Positions 1 to 5,910 of a stretch of 10,743 nt of DNA are shown piece by piece; position 1 is the stretch's first letter; each line of letters begins with the position of its first letter. The notes beneath the pieces are model-generated. The model worked only from the letters and a program-made list of their open reading frames with translations, searched no databases and was not told the origin of the DNA. The position numbers and the translations under genes are program-made. Origin of the DNA: Ilumatobacteraceae bacterium (GTDB lineage: Bacteria; Actinomycetota; Acidimicrobiia; Acidimicrobiales; Ilumatobacteraceae); contig SKSP01000547.1 in NCBI GenBank assembly GCA_007122945.1, positions 1 through 10,743 on the forward strand, written 5' to 3'.

Positions 1-660
1 GAGGAACAGCAGCATCGCCGTCACCTCGGCCGGCTCGCCGATCCGGGCGATCGGTTGCGCCGCAGCGATGTCCTCGCTGAGCTCGGCGATCATCGGGGTC
101 CGGATGGGGCCGGGGTGGATCAGGTTGACGCGGATGCCCTCGGGCCCCAACTCGAGCGCCGCCGTCTTCGTCAACCCGCGGATGCCCCACTTGCTGGCGA
201 CGTAGGCGCCCAGGTTCCCGTAGCCCTGTATGCCGGCCGTGGACGACACGTTGACGATCGATCCTCCGCCGGCCCGTCTGATCGACGGGACGACCGTGTG
301 CATCCCGAGCCAGACGCCGGTCAGGTTGATGTCGATCGTTCGCTGCCAGTCCGCGAGGGACAGGTCCTCGATCGAGCCGAACATGACGATGCCGGCGTTG
401 TTCACGAGGTGCTGTACCGGGCCGAAGGACGATTCAGCGAACGCGACCGCGTCGCGCCACTGCTGCTCGTCGGTGACGTCGAGCCGGGTGTAGACGACGG
501 CGTCGCCGAGCTCGTCGGCGAGGGCGCGTCCCTCGTCGTCGAGCACGTCGGTCGCCACGACCTTCGCCCCGTGGGCGACGAGCCCGCGGACGTGCTCCGC
601 GCCCATCCCGCGGGCCGCGCCCGTGACGAGGACCACCTGTCCCTCGATCGAGTTCTGCAT
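1..660 (-). CDS. SDR-family NAD(P)-dependent oxidoreductase (3' end cut off)
   Basis: This is a classical short-chain dehydrogenase/reductase, a cytosolic Rossmann-fold enzyme that interconverts alcohols and ketones with NAD(P). The visible 220 residues contain the TGAARGMG cofactor motif (13-20), an Asp after the second strand (D38, in VVATDVL) that favours NAD(H), DV at 61-62, NNAG at 87-90, and the tetrad N112, S140, Y153 and K157 (YVASK). PGPIRTPM at 183-190 is the usual post-catalytic loop. About 30 C-terminal residues lie outside the window. I chose ATG 660 because a GGAGG site (668-672) sits 7 nt upstream; the in-frame ATG at 666 would leave only 1 nt. Its closest style is the 3-alpha/20-beta-hydroxysteroid dehydrogenase-like subgroup, but the substrate cannot be read from the sequence. 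It diverges from the NYN gene at 739 across 78 bp. Confidence 0.95.
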   Translation of the reverse strand, partial: MQNSIEGQVVLVTGAARGMGAEHVRGLVAHGAKVVATDVLDDEGRALADELGDAVVYTRLDVTDEQQWRDAVAFAESSFGPVQHLVNNAGIVMFGSIEDLSLADWQRTIDINLTGVWLGMHTVVPSIRRAGGGSIVNVSSTAGIQGYGNLGAYVASKWGIRGLTKTAALELGPEGIRVNLIHPGPIRTPMIAELSEDIAAAQPIARIGEPAEVTAMLLFL

Positions 661-667
661 GTCCATG

Positions 668-672
668 CCTCC
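668..672 (-). promoter_or_regulatory. Shine-Dalgarno site of the SDR gene
   Basis: GGAGG on the minus strand, 7 nt before ATG 660. It decides between the two in-frame ATG codons at 666 and 660. A short perfect hairpin, GGCCGG-TGTT-CCGGCC (680-695), lies just upstream in the leader. Confidence 0.7.
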
Positions 673-724
673 GGTTTCCGGCCGGTGTTCCGGCCCTGGT
701 CCGATCATCGCAGGCGTCGCCGCC

Positions 725-730
725 GGGAGG
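725..730 (+). promoter_or_regulatory. Shine-Dalgarno site of the NYN/PIN gene
   Basis: GGGAGG, 8 nt before the TTG at 739. It is the best ribosome binding site in the area and supports the rare TTG start over the later GTG at 778, which has no purine-rich site upstream. Confidence 0.65.
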
Positions 731-738
731 AACGGACC

Positions 739-1167
739 TTGGTCCCGAATCCCTCGGTCACGTGGCACGATGGCCCGGTGCTCATCGTCGACGGAGCGAA
801 CGTGGTCGGATCTCGTCCCGACGGCTGGTGGCGCGATCGTGCCGGCGCGGCGCGACGCCTGTACGACCGGCTCGTGAGCGCCGTCGAGGTCGGCTCGCTC
901 GCCGGACCCGTGGTCCTGGTGTTGGAAGGTGCCGCCCGGCGCGGCCTCGCGCCCGGCGAGCACGACGAACCAGTCGAGGTCGTGCACGCCCCGGCCGACG
1001 GCGACGACACGATCGTCGGCCTCATCGAGCAGCGAACGGCCACCGAGCAGCTCACGGTCGTCACCGCCGATCGGGAACTGCGGCGGCGAGTGATCTCGCT
1101 GGGCGCCGACGTCATCGGACCCGGACACCTGCTCGACATCCTCGACCGGGGGGAAGAGTGCCGGTGA
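739..1167 (+). CDS. Small NYN/PIN-fold protein, putative ribonuclease (YacP-like)
   Basis: A 142-aa single-domain protein of the NYN/YacP-like branch of the PIN nuclease fold. Members are metal-dependent RNA nucleases or RNA-binding relatives acting in the cytosol. The fold is visible as LIVDGANVV (15-23, first acidic residue D18), VVLVLEG (58-64, E63), ADGDDTIV (86-93, D89/D90) and TVVTADREL (106-114, D111). These are the acidic positions expected to hold the metal ions. The start was set at TTG 739 because GGGAGG lies 8 nt upstream. A GTG start at 778 would begin the protein two residues before the first strand. The frame stays open back to position 55, but that part is antisense to the SDR gene and is not coding. 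No partner gene is apparent. The RNA target is unknown. Confidence 0.82.
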   Translation: MVPNPSVTWHDGPVLIVDGANVVGSRPDGWWRDRAGAARRLYDRLVSAVEVGSLAGPVVLVLEGAARRGLAPGEHDEPVEVVHAPADGDDTIVGLIEQRTATEQLTVVTADRELRRRVISLGADVIGPGHLLDILDRGEECR

Positions 1168-1243
1168 CGTGGAGCTACTGGGAGAAGGCGGACACGAAAG
1201 GGCCGGGAAGTCCGCCGTTGATCGGCTCGCACCCATTCCTCGG

Positions 1244-1263
1244 CCGGCCGCCCCGGCGGCCGG
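1244..1263. terminator. GC-only stem-loop after the NYN gene, possible terminator
   Basis: Perfect 8-bp stem CCGGCCGC / GCGGCCGG closing a 4-nt loop, 76 nt after the NYN stop. A weaker stem (1187-1216) lies closer. Neither is followed by a T-run, which is common for terminator candidates in high-GC actinobacteria, so the call is tentative. Confidence 0.3.
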
Positions 1264-1408
1264 ATCCCGCGATGGCCCACCCAACAGGTGGACCCCTCCG
1301 CAACTTCCACCACCTCCCGGGACACTCACCGTTGAAGTGTTGTGGCGTCGACCCGAGGTCGATAGACAGGTGGTCGAGCGGGTTCAGCAACGTCGCGTCA
1401 CCCCTTCT

Positions 1409-1461
1409 GACGGCGCCTCATCCCCGGGTCCCCGCCCACCCGGTGCGGGTGAGGCGTCGTC
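1409..1461. repeat. Structured element copy A: long bulged hairpin with C-rich loop
   Basis: The outer stem of 15 bp pairs 1409-1423 with 1447-1461, including two G-T pairs that would be G-U in RNA. A 3-nt bulge TGC (1444-1446) lies on the 3' side. The inner 6-bp stem is CCGGGT (1424-1429) with ACCCGG (1438-1443), and the loop is CCCCGCCC. The G-T pairs fold only as plus-strand RNA; on the other strand they become C-A mismatches, which favours plus-strand RNA. Its partner element is at 1570-1620. Confidence 0.65.
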
Positions 1462-1486
1462 GCGGTGGAAGAGACCTTCCACCGCG
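1461..1486. repeat. Perfect 11-bp hairpin with tetraloop
   Basis: CGCGGTGGAAG (1461-1471), loop AGAC, CTTCCACCGCG (1476-1486). It shares one base with copy A and is followed 3 nt later by another perfect hairpin. Confidence 0.6.
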
Positions 1487-1489
1487 GCG

Positions 1490-1512
1490 GACGTGCGGAG
1501 GTTCCGCACGTC
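1490..1512. repeat. Perfect 10-bp hairpin with 3-nt loop
   Basis: GACGTGCGGA (1490-1499), loop GGT, TCCGCACGTC (1503-1512). It is unrelated in sequence to its neighbours but continues the stem-loop series. Confidence 0.6.
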
Positions 1513-1569
1513 TACATGGGTGCAACGGGGTCCGCCATCGAGGCAGGCGAGCGGGATAACGTTTGGGCA

Positions 1570-1620
1570 GGCGTCGCCTCGGCCCCGGTGTCCGCCCACC
1601 GGCGCGGCCGAGGCGACGCC
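1570..1620. repeat. Structured element copy D: long bulged hairpin with C-rich loop
   Basis: Fully Watson-Crick outer stem of 15 bp (1570-1584 with 1606-1620), 3-nt bulge CGC (1603-1605), inner 6-bp stem CCGGTG (1585-1590) with CACCGG (1597-1602), loop TCCGCC. Stem lengths, bulge size and side, and loop type match the element at 1409-1461. The two differ by paired changes: CCTCA/TGAGG there is CCTCGG/CCGAGG here. A TANNNT box (TAACGT, 1557-1562) lies 7 nt before the stem on the plus strand. Confidence 0.65.
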
Positions 1621-1808
1621 ACCGCTCAAGCCATGTGCTCCGGATGACGATGAAGAACCCGCCAGCCGTCACACGGCGGAACCCGCGAGCGGCGGAACAG
1701 CCCGCGGGTGGTGGCGGCTGGCACCGGTCGATCGGGGAGCTCCGCGCAGGCGGGCGTCACTGCGCCTGGCGCTCGGAGGCCTGTATCGCGCACGAGACGG
1801 CGATGACT

Positions 1809-1883
<75 letters not shown>

Positions 1884-1896
1884 GGGCGCCGTCAGG

Positions 1897-2700
1897 TTAT
1901 CGGGTCGCCGCAGCGGGGGGCGGGAGCCACAATCGGCGGGCGATCTCGGCCCACAGCTCGTCGAAGGCGGCCGTCGCCGGGTGGCGCGGTGCGTACGCGG
2001 CGAGGGGGGCGCGCTCGACGCCGATCCGTTCGACGACGCTTGCCGTCGGCACCGGTGTCGGCAGGAGCGCCGGGACGTGCTCGATCAGCTCGGCGACGAC
2101 GGCGTGGTGCAACGACCGCCGGCGGTCGAGCATCGACACGAACGGCCACACCGCCGGCATCCGCGGGTGACCCGACCCGTCGCCGCCCGGGAGCCGACCG
2201 ACCAGCTCGTCCAACAGGTCGGTCAGTTGGGTGAGCGTTCGCCGGGACAACGTGGACGGCACCGTGGGGACGACGAGGACGTCGGTGGCGGCGAACACGC
2301 TCTCGGTCGCGAGGGTGACCCCCGGCGGGCAGTCGAGCACGACCAGGTCGTAGCGCTCGCGGAGCGGCTCGAGCAGGCGGTGGATGCGGCGGGTCGGCTT
2401 CTTGGTGCGATCGAGATGCAGGTCGAGGTGCCGCAGCGTGACGTCGGCCGGCACGAGGTCGATGCCGGTGCGATCGGTGGCCCGCACGTGTCGCTCGAGC
2501 CCGTCCGATCCGCGCACGAGGTCGCGCACGCCCCCGGCCACGTGTGGGCGGATCCGGAAGCAGTAGGTGGCGGCGCCCTGCGCGTCGAGGTCCCAGAGCA
2601 GGACGCGGGTGCCGCTCCTCGCAGCCGCGTCGGCGAGGTTGACGGCAGCGGTCGTCTTCCCGACCCCGCCCTTGATGCTGTACAGCGCGATCGTCCTCAT
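1897..2700 (-). CDS. ParA/MinD-family ATPase
   Basis: A 267-aa ParA-type P-loop ATPase. It has the deviant Walker A motif KGGVGKTT (10-17) with signature lysine K10 and P-loop lysine K15, switch I DLDAQGAAT (37-45, usual form DxDPQGN), and the Walker B/switch II stretch VVLDCPPGVT (120-129). ATP-dependent dimers of this family bind DNA non-specifically and move or space a cargo. There is no N-terminal helix-turn-helix, so it resembles short chromosomal or orphan ParA proteins rather than plasmid type Ia. No ParB gene lies nearby. Its ATG overlaps the TGA of the upstream CHAD gene by four bases (ATGA), implying translational coupling and a shared job. A separate chromosome-partition ParA elsewhere in the genome is likely; this one looks like an accessory ATPase paired with CHAD. 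Confidence 0.93.
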   Translation of the reverse strand: MRTIALYSIKGGVGKTTAAVNLADAAARSGTRVLLWDLDAQGAATYCFRIRPHVAGGVRDLVRGSDGLERHVRATDRTGIDLVPADVTLRHLDLHLDRTKKPTRRIHRLLEPLRERYDLVVLDCPPGVTLATESVFAATDVLVVPTVPSTLSRRTLTQLTDLLDELVGRLPGGDGSGHPRMPAVWPFVSMLDRRRSLHHAVVAELIEHVPALLPTPVPTASVVERIGVERAPLAAYAPRHPATAAFDELWAEIARRLWLPPPAAATR

Positions 2701-4265
2701 CGGCGCAGCTTCCCGAGCACCTTCGACAGCGCCGCCTCGGTCCGGTCGCTGTCGTACTCGTCGAACGTGTCGGCGAAGCGGGCCCGGGCGTCCGTGCAGC
2801 GACGCTCCTGGAGCTCGACCAGTCGACCGATCGCCACCAGCGTCTCCGCCTCCACACCCGAGGCGTGGAGCTCACGGGCGATGCTGGCGAGCTGGGCGGC
2901 GTGGACGCCGGCGTCCTGGTGCTCACCCAGGACGTCCTGCAGCCGCTTGAGGCGCGTGACGAACCGTTTGCGCGGTGCGGCGGGGAGGATCGACGCGAAG
3001 CACTCGAACAGGTAGCGCAGCTTCTTGGCGTCCTTGCGCAGCTCGTGCAGGGCCGCCGCCGGCGACCCGTCGTCGATCGCCCGGCCGTCGCGCAACAGGC
3101 GGCGTTGGGTCCGCTCGATGCGGTCGGCCACCACCTCGCCGAGCGGGTCGTCGGCCTGCGTGCCGCCATCCACGTCGGGCTCGTCCAGCCAGGCCCGCCA
3201 CCGGTCGAGCAGCTCCGCGCACGACGTGCCGGAGAGCTCGGCCGCGAGGACGTCGTGGGCCTCGGCGCGGCGGCGCACGAGCAGGTCGCGCACCGGGTCG
3301 AGCGCCGCCGCGGTCTCGGCGTCGAACGTCGAGACGAGGTCGTCCCACTCCAGCACCTGGACGTCGAGATCGCGCGCCGGGCTCGTGATCGTGCCGAGCT
3401 CCTGGAACTCGGAGCGCGCCCGGTCGCGGACGGTGCCGGGGAGGACGTGGCGGGCGTGACCGAGGATCGAGCGGGTCCGCCGCACGGCCACCCGGAGGTC
3501 GTGGAGGAACTCGGGGTCGAGGTCGTCGATCGTGCCCGGGCGGTTGGCGTCGATCGTGGCGGCGAGGTCGTCGAGCACCGCTCGGAAGCCCGACAGCGCC
3601 GACTGGCGACGGTCGAGCTCCGCGCCGGGAGTCCCGGAGATGCCCCGCAGGTCGACGTCGAGCAGTGCGGCGAGGGCGACAGGCAGTTCGCCGTCGACGC
3701 GGCGCGTCCCGTGGCGGCCGAGAGCGTCGCGAACTCGAGCAGCGTCGGCCGCGTACCCGACCAGCGCGTGCACCACGAAGAACACGGCACCGTCGGCCGC
3801 GTCGTCGTGCTCGGCGTCCCCGTCGTCGTCCCGGTCCCCGGCGACGTCGACGGCGACGTCGACGTGCACGTCGACGCGCACACGCTCCTTGCCCTCGTCG
3901 TCGACGACGGCGAGGCGCCGGCGGCGGGATCGCACCTCCAGCACGGGGAGGAGCACCCGGACGTCGAGCAGCCGGCCGATGCGCTCCGGCAACGGCCCGA
4001 CCGGCAGGTCGGCCGCCGTGCGCGGCCGAGCGTCCACCGCCAGCCGGACCGGAACGGCACCGTCGCCGGCGACCAGCAGCTCGGTGGTACCGGCGCCGGT
4101 CTCTTCGACGATCGCCAGCAACCCCGCGGCGTGGAGGCGACCGTCGAAGGTGTCGAGCAGCACGGTGGTCACCGGCGCGGCGGCGTTGCGCTCGACCAGG
4201 CCGTCCATCGACGCCTCCGGCTCGAGGTGGTGCGACCCGACGAACGTGACGACGGTGGCGGACAT
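2697..4265 (-). CDS. CHAD-domain protein with degenerate N-terminal CYTH-like domain
   Basis: A 522-aa two-domain protein. Residues 215-505 form a CHAD domain (conserved histidine alpha-helical), a helical bundle whose conserved basic residues bind polyphosphate. Visible signatures are HDLRVAVRRTRSIL (255-268; H255, R258, R262, R263), LHELRKDAKKLRYLF (406-420; H407, R410, K411, K414, K415) and LQDVLGEHQDA (442-452). Residues 30-205 resemble the CYTH half of CYTH-CHAD proteins (LLDTFDGRLHAAGL; RLLDVRVLLPVLEVRSRRRR; DDEGKERVRVDV), but the EXEXK metal motif is absent, so this half is probably not catalytic. An acidic insert of about 18 residues (143-160) interrupts it. The ATG at 4265 follows a TACGGT box (4281-4276) by 10 nt, so the transcript may be nearly leaderless. 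It overlaps ParA and diverges from CYTH. Confidence 0.92.
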   Translation of the reverse strand: MSATVVTFVGSHHLEPEASMDGLVERNAAAPVTTVLLDTFDGRLHAAGLLAIVEETGAGTTELLVAGDGAVPVRLAVDARPRTAADLPVGPLPERIGRLLDVRVLLPVLEVRSRRRRLAVVDDEGKERVRVDVHVDVAVDVAGDRDDDGDAEHDDAADGAVFFVVHALVGYAADAARVRDALGRHGTRRVDGELPVALAALLDVDLRGISGTPGAELDRRQSALSGFRAVLDDLAATIDANRPGTIDDLDPEFLHDLRVAVRRTRSILGHARHVLPGTVRDRARSEFQELGTITSPARDLDVQVLEWDDLVSTFDAETAAALDPVRDLLVRRRAEAHDVLAAELSGTSCAELLDRWRAWLDEPDVDGGTQADDPLGEVVADRIERTQRRLLRDGRAIDDGSPAAALHELRKDAKKLRYLFECFASILPAAPRKRFVTRLKRLQDVLGEHQDAGVHAAQLASIARELHASGVEAETLVAIGRLVELQERRCTDARARFADTFDEYDSDRTEAALSKVLGKLRR

Positions 4266-4275
4266 CCCACCGGGG

Positions 4276-4281
4276 ACCGTA
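4276..4281 (-). promoter_or_regulatory. Candidate -10 box of the CHAD-ParA unit
   Basis: TACGGT on the minus strand fits the actinobacterial TANNNT form and ends 10 nt before ATG 4265. There is no usable Shine-Dalgarno site (GGTGGG directly abuts the ATG), as expected for a nearly leaderless message. No clear -35 is seen. Confidence 0.35.
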
Positions 4282-4291
4282 TCTCGCGAGA
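4282..4291. promoter_or_regulatory. Perfect 10-bp palindrome in the CHAD/CYTH divergent promoter
   Basis: TCTCGCGAGA lies in the 35-bp gap between the CHAD and CYTH starts. It directly abuts the CHAD -10 candidate (4276-4281) and overlaps the place where a CYTH -10 would lie (GAGACT, 4288-4293). This is the position of an operator shared by both genes. No regulator is identified. Confidence 0.4.
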
Positions 4292-4300
4292 CTGGCCCTC

Positions 4301-4774
4301 GTGACCGTGGAGATCGAGCGCAAGTTCCTCGTCGACGACCCGCCCGCCGGACCTGATCGCGGGCCGGGTGAGACGATTCGACAGGGCTACCTCGCGGAGG
4401 AGGGCGACGTCGCCGTCCGGATCCGCATCACCGACCGCGTCGCGACCCTCACCGTCAAGGCCGGCCGAGGGATCCAGCGCGCCGAGATCGAGCGCCCGCT
4501 GGCCGCCGACGAGGCCGACGCGCTGTGGTCACACACGTCGGGGCGCCGGATCGACAAGGTGCGACACCGGATCGCCCTCGACGACGGGTCGATCGCCGAG
4601 CTCGACGTGTACGCCGGCGGACTCGACGGCCTGCACACCGTCGAGGTGGAGTTCGACTCGGCCGAACGCGCCGCGGCGTTCCGGCCACCATCGTGGTTCG
4701 GCACCGAGCTGACGGACGTACCGGGTTGGACGAACGCCGAGCTCGCCCGGATGGGTCGCCCGGCGCGTCCCTGA
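4301..4774 (+). CDS. CYTH-domain triphosphate tunnel metalloenzyme
   Basis: A 157-aa stand-alone CYTH protein, a size typical of small bacterial members such as inorganic tripolyphosphatases. These proteins form an eight-stranded beta tunnel that binds triphosphate substrates with Mg or Mn. The EXEXK signature is intact at the N-terminus (VEIERK, 3-8: E4, E6, K8). Further tunnel motifs are VRIRI, TLTVKAG, AEIERPL, RRIDKVRHRI, AELDVYAG and VEVEFDS, in the order expected for charged tunnel residues. The GTG start puts EXEXK at residue 4, its usual position. No Shine-Dalgarno site is visible, so a leaderless message is likely. Substrate could be tripolyphosphate, thiamine triphosphate or an NTP; older annotations call such proteins adenylate cyclase. 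It diverges from CHAD, the common functional partner of CYTH. Confidence 0.93.
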   Translation: MTVEIERKFLVDDPPAGPDRGPGETIRQGYLAEEGDVAVRIRITDRVATLTVKAGRGIQRAEIERPLAADEADALWSHTSGRRIDKVRHRIALDDGSIAELDVYAGGLDGLHTVEVEFDSAERAAAFRPPSWFGTELTDVPGWTNAELARMGRPARP

Positions 4775-4799
4775 CGAACGCAGCCCGGACCGCGTCAGG
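4770..4799. terminator. Candidate bidirectional terminator between CYTH and nitrilase genes
   Basis: Perfect 7-bp inverted repeat CCTGACG (4770-4776) with CGTCAGG (4793-4799), 16-nt loop. The arms contain the CYTH stop (TGA, 4772-4774) and the opposing stop of the next gene (4797-4795). No T-tract. Confidence 0.4.
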
Positions 4800-5892
4800 T
4801 GATCGACTCGACCGCAGCTGCGCCGTCGTCCATCGCGGCGTGCGCCTGACGGAAGTCGAACTCGTAGTTGAAGTCGTCGAGCTCGAACTGCCGGGCACCG
4901 CGGATGTCGAGGTTGTGCACCACCAGCAGCTCCTCGTGGAAGTGCGACGCCTGCACCAGCCGGATGCCCGACGGCGCCCACACACCCGACCCGCCCCAGA
5001 ACGCGACACCCGTGATCCCGTGCTGGCCGACGGCGTTGCAGGCGATCGTCCAGAGCTGGTTCTGCGCCGAGGCCGCCGACAAGACGGTGTCCCACAGCTC
5101 GCCGTAGTACAGGTCGGTCCGCACGTTCATGCCCGGGTAGTCGCGGCTGGAGGCGGCGCGCCACGAGGCGAGCTGGACGATGGCGTCGACGCCGTCCTCG
5201 AACGCGTACTGCCGGAGCAGTTCCGTGAAGAGGTAGTCGTAGCAGGTCGTGAAGCCGAGGCGACCCGACATCGCCTCGGTCGAGAGCACGAGGCGATCGC
5301 GCGTGCCGGGGTCCGTGTAGTGCTTCTCGATGCCGGGGAGGAAGACCTTGTCGTAGGAGTGCTCGGGTGCGAGTGGGTCCTCCACCATCGGCGAGACGAT
5401 GATCGTGCGGTTGCGGTACCGGGAACCGTCGCCCGCGGTCAGGTTGTTCAGGACGATCGCCTTCAGCTCGCCGGTGCACATCGGCCGCAGCACGTCGTCG
5501 ATCCAGTCCACGTGTCGTTCGGTGAGCGCCGCGTCCATGTACGCCCGGCACGCCGGCTCGTCGTCCCAGAAGTACCCCGACAGCGCGAACTCGGGGAAGA
5601 ACGCGACGTTCACGCCGAGGTCGCGGAAGATCCCGACGGCCCGCTCGATCTTGTCCTTGTTCGCCTCGATCCCGGGCACGACGGCGTGGATGTTCGCCAA
5701 CCCGATGCTCGGCAACGCATCGTCGTCGCTGTAGCGCCGCTCGACGACCTGGAACCCGTCGACCACGGGCACGGCTCCCTGGGCAGCACCTCGGGCCAGC
5801 GGCCGGTCGGAGGTCACGGAGGTCACGGAGGTCGCGGCGGTCACGGCGCGATACTGGTCCACCACGATCGGTCCGTCGAACCGCTCCGACAC
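4795..5892 (-). CDS. Nitrilase-superfamily carbon-nitrogen hydrolase
   Basis: A 365-aa nitrilase-superfamily enzyme, which hydrolyses nitriles or amides through a Glu-Lys-Cys triad. The triad is visible as FFPEFALSGY (98-107; E101), HSYDKVFLPG (178-187; K182) and TTCYDYLF (215-222; C217). The catalytic fold begins near residue 60 (LPSIGLANI) and fills the rest. The domain looks closer to amidases of the superfamily than to true nitrilases, but the substrate is not readable. I chose GTG 5892 because GGTGGG (5904-5899) lies 6 nt upstream. The frame stays open beyond it to an ATG at 5919 overlapping the ribokinase start, and an in-frame GTG downstream could remove the N-terminal extension. Residues 17-28 come from a 9-bp tandem DNA repeat. 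It converges on CYTH (20-bp gap) and diverges from the ribokinase gene. Confidence 0.9.
   Translation of the reverse strand: MSERFDGPIVVDQYRAVTAATSVTSVTSDRPLARGAAQGAVPVVDGFQVVERRYSDDDALPSIGLANIHAVVPGIEANKDKIERAVGIFRDLGVNVAFFPEFALSGYFWDDEPACRAYMDAALTERHVDWIDDVLRPMCTGELKAIVLNNLTAGDGSRYRNRTIIVSPMVEDPLAPEHSYDKVFLPGIEKHYTDPGTRDRLVLSTEAMSGRLGFTTCYDYLFTELLRQYAFEDGVDAIVQLASWRAASSRDYPGMNVRTDLYYGELWDTVLSAASAQNQLWTIACNAVGQHGITGVAFWGGSGVWAPSGIRLVQASHFHEELLVVHNLDIRGARQFELDDFNYEFDFRQAHAAMDDGAAAVESIT
5809..5844. repeat. Four 9-bp tandem repeat units in the nitrilase N-terminus
   Basis: Plus-strand units GGAGGTCAC, GGAGGTCAC, GGAGGTCGC and GGCGGTCAC. In the minus-strand gene they encode VTA-ATS-VTS-VTS at residues 17-28. 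Being in frame with the codons, unit gain or loss would lengthen or shorten the extension without a frameshift. Confidence 0.85.
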
Positions 5893-5898
5893 GGCGAG

Positions 5899-5904
5899 CC
5901 CACC
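5899..5904 (-). promoter_or_regulatory. Probable ribosome binding site of the nitrilase gene
   Basis: GGTGGG on the minus strand, 6 nt before GTG 5892, within the purine-rich run AGGATAGGTGGG. It supports GTG 5892 as start over the ATG at 5919. Confidence 0.45.
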
Positions 5905-5910
5905 TATCCT
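5905..5910 (+). promoter_or_regulatory. Candidate -10 box of the ribokinase gene
   Basis: TATCCT, of TANNNT form, ends 7 nt before ATG 5918. Transcription would begin at or within a base of the start codon, giving a leaderless message. No Shine-Dalgarno site exists upstream of the ATG. No clear -35 is seen. Confidence 0.5.

Larger units (their letters stand above)
1168..1808. other. Gene-free region of 641 bp, dense in perfect stem-loops
   Basis: No convincing protein gene on either strand. The open frames here are antisense to the tRNA or are low-complexity Arg/Pro/Gly translations. At least eight inverted repeats lie here. Outside the four annotated separately below (1409-1461, 1461-1486, 1490-1512, 1570-1620) they are 1187-1193/1210-1216 (GGCGGAC with GTCCGCC), 1244-1251/1256-1263, 1348-1353/1357-1362 (TCGACC with GGTCGA) and a nested pair at 1661-1722. 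A weak stem (1747-1752/1763-1768) lies just past the 3' end of the tRNA and could aid its termination. None has a T-tract. The region separates a plus-strand gene from the minus-strand tRNA, so part of it may simply end transcription. Confidence 0.7.

Noticed and set aside
55..738. Extension of the NYN/PIN frame back to 55
   Set aside because: It is antisense to the SDR gene, which has all its catalytic residues.
1409..1620. Assignment of the paired hairpins to the actinobacterial 6C RNA family
   Set aside because: Two hairpins with C-rich loops recall 6C RNA, but neither loop has six consecutive C, and two extra hairpins lie between them. I could not run a covariance search, so no family is claimed.
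1168..1808. RNase P RNA, tmRNA or SRP RNA in the gene-free region
   Set aside because: I looked for their conserved sequence signatures on both strands and found none.
1892..4060. A 722-aa open frame on the minus strand overlapping CHAD and ParA
   Set aside because: It is Arg/Ser/Thr/Pro-rich, has no recognisable domain and runs out of frame with two genes carrying intact signature motifs.
2865..4304. A 479-aa plus-strand open frame antisense to CHAD
   Set aside because: High GC makes long antisense frames common; it has no motifs and lies against a well-supported CHAD gene.
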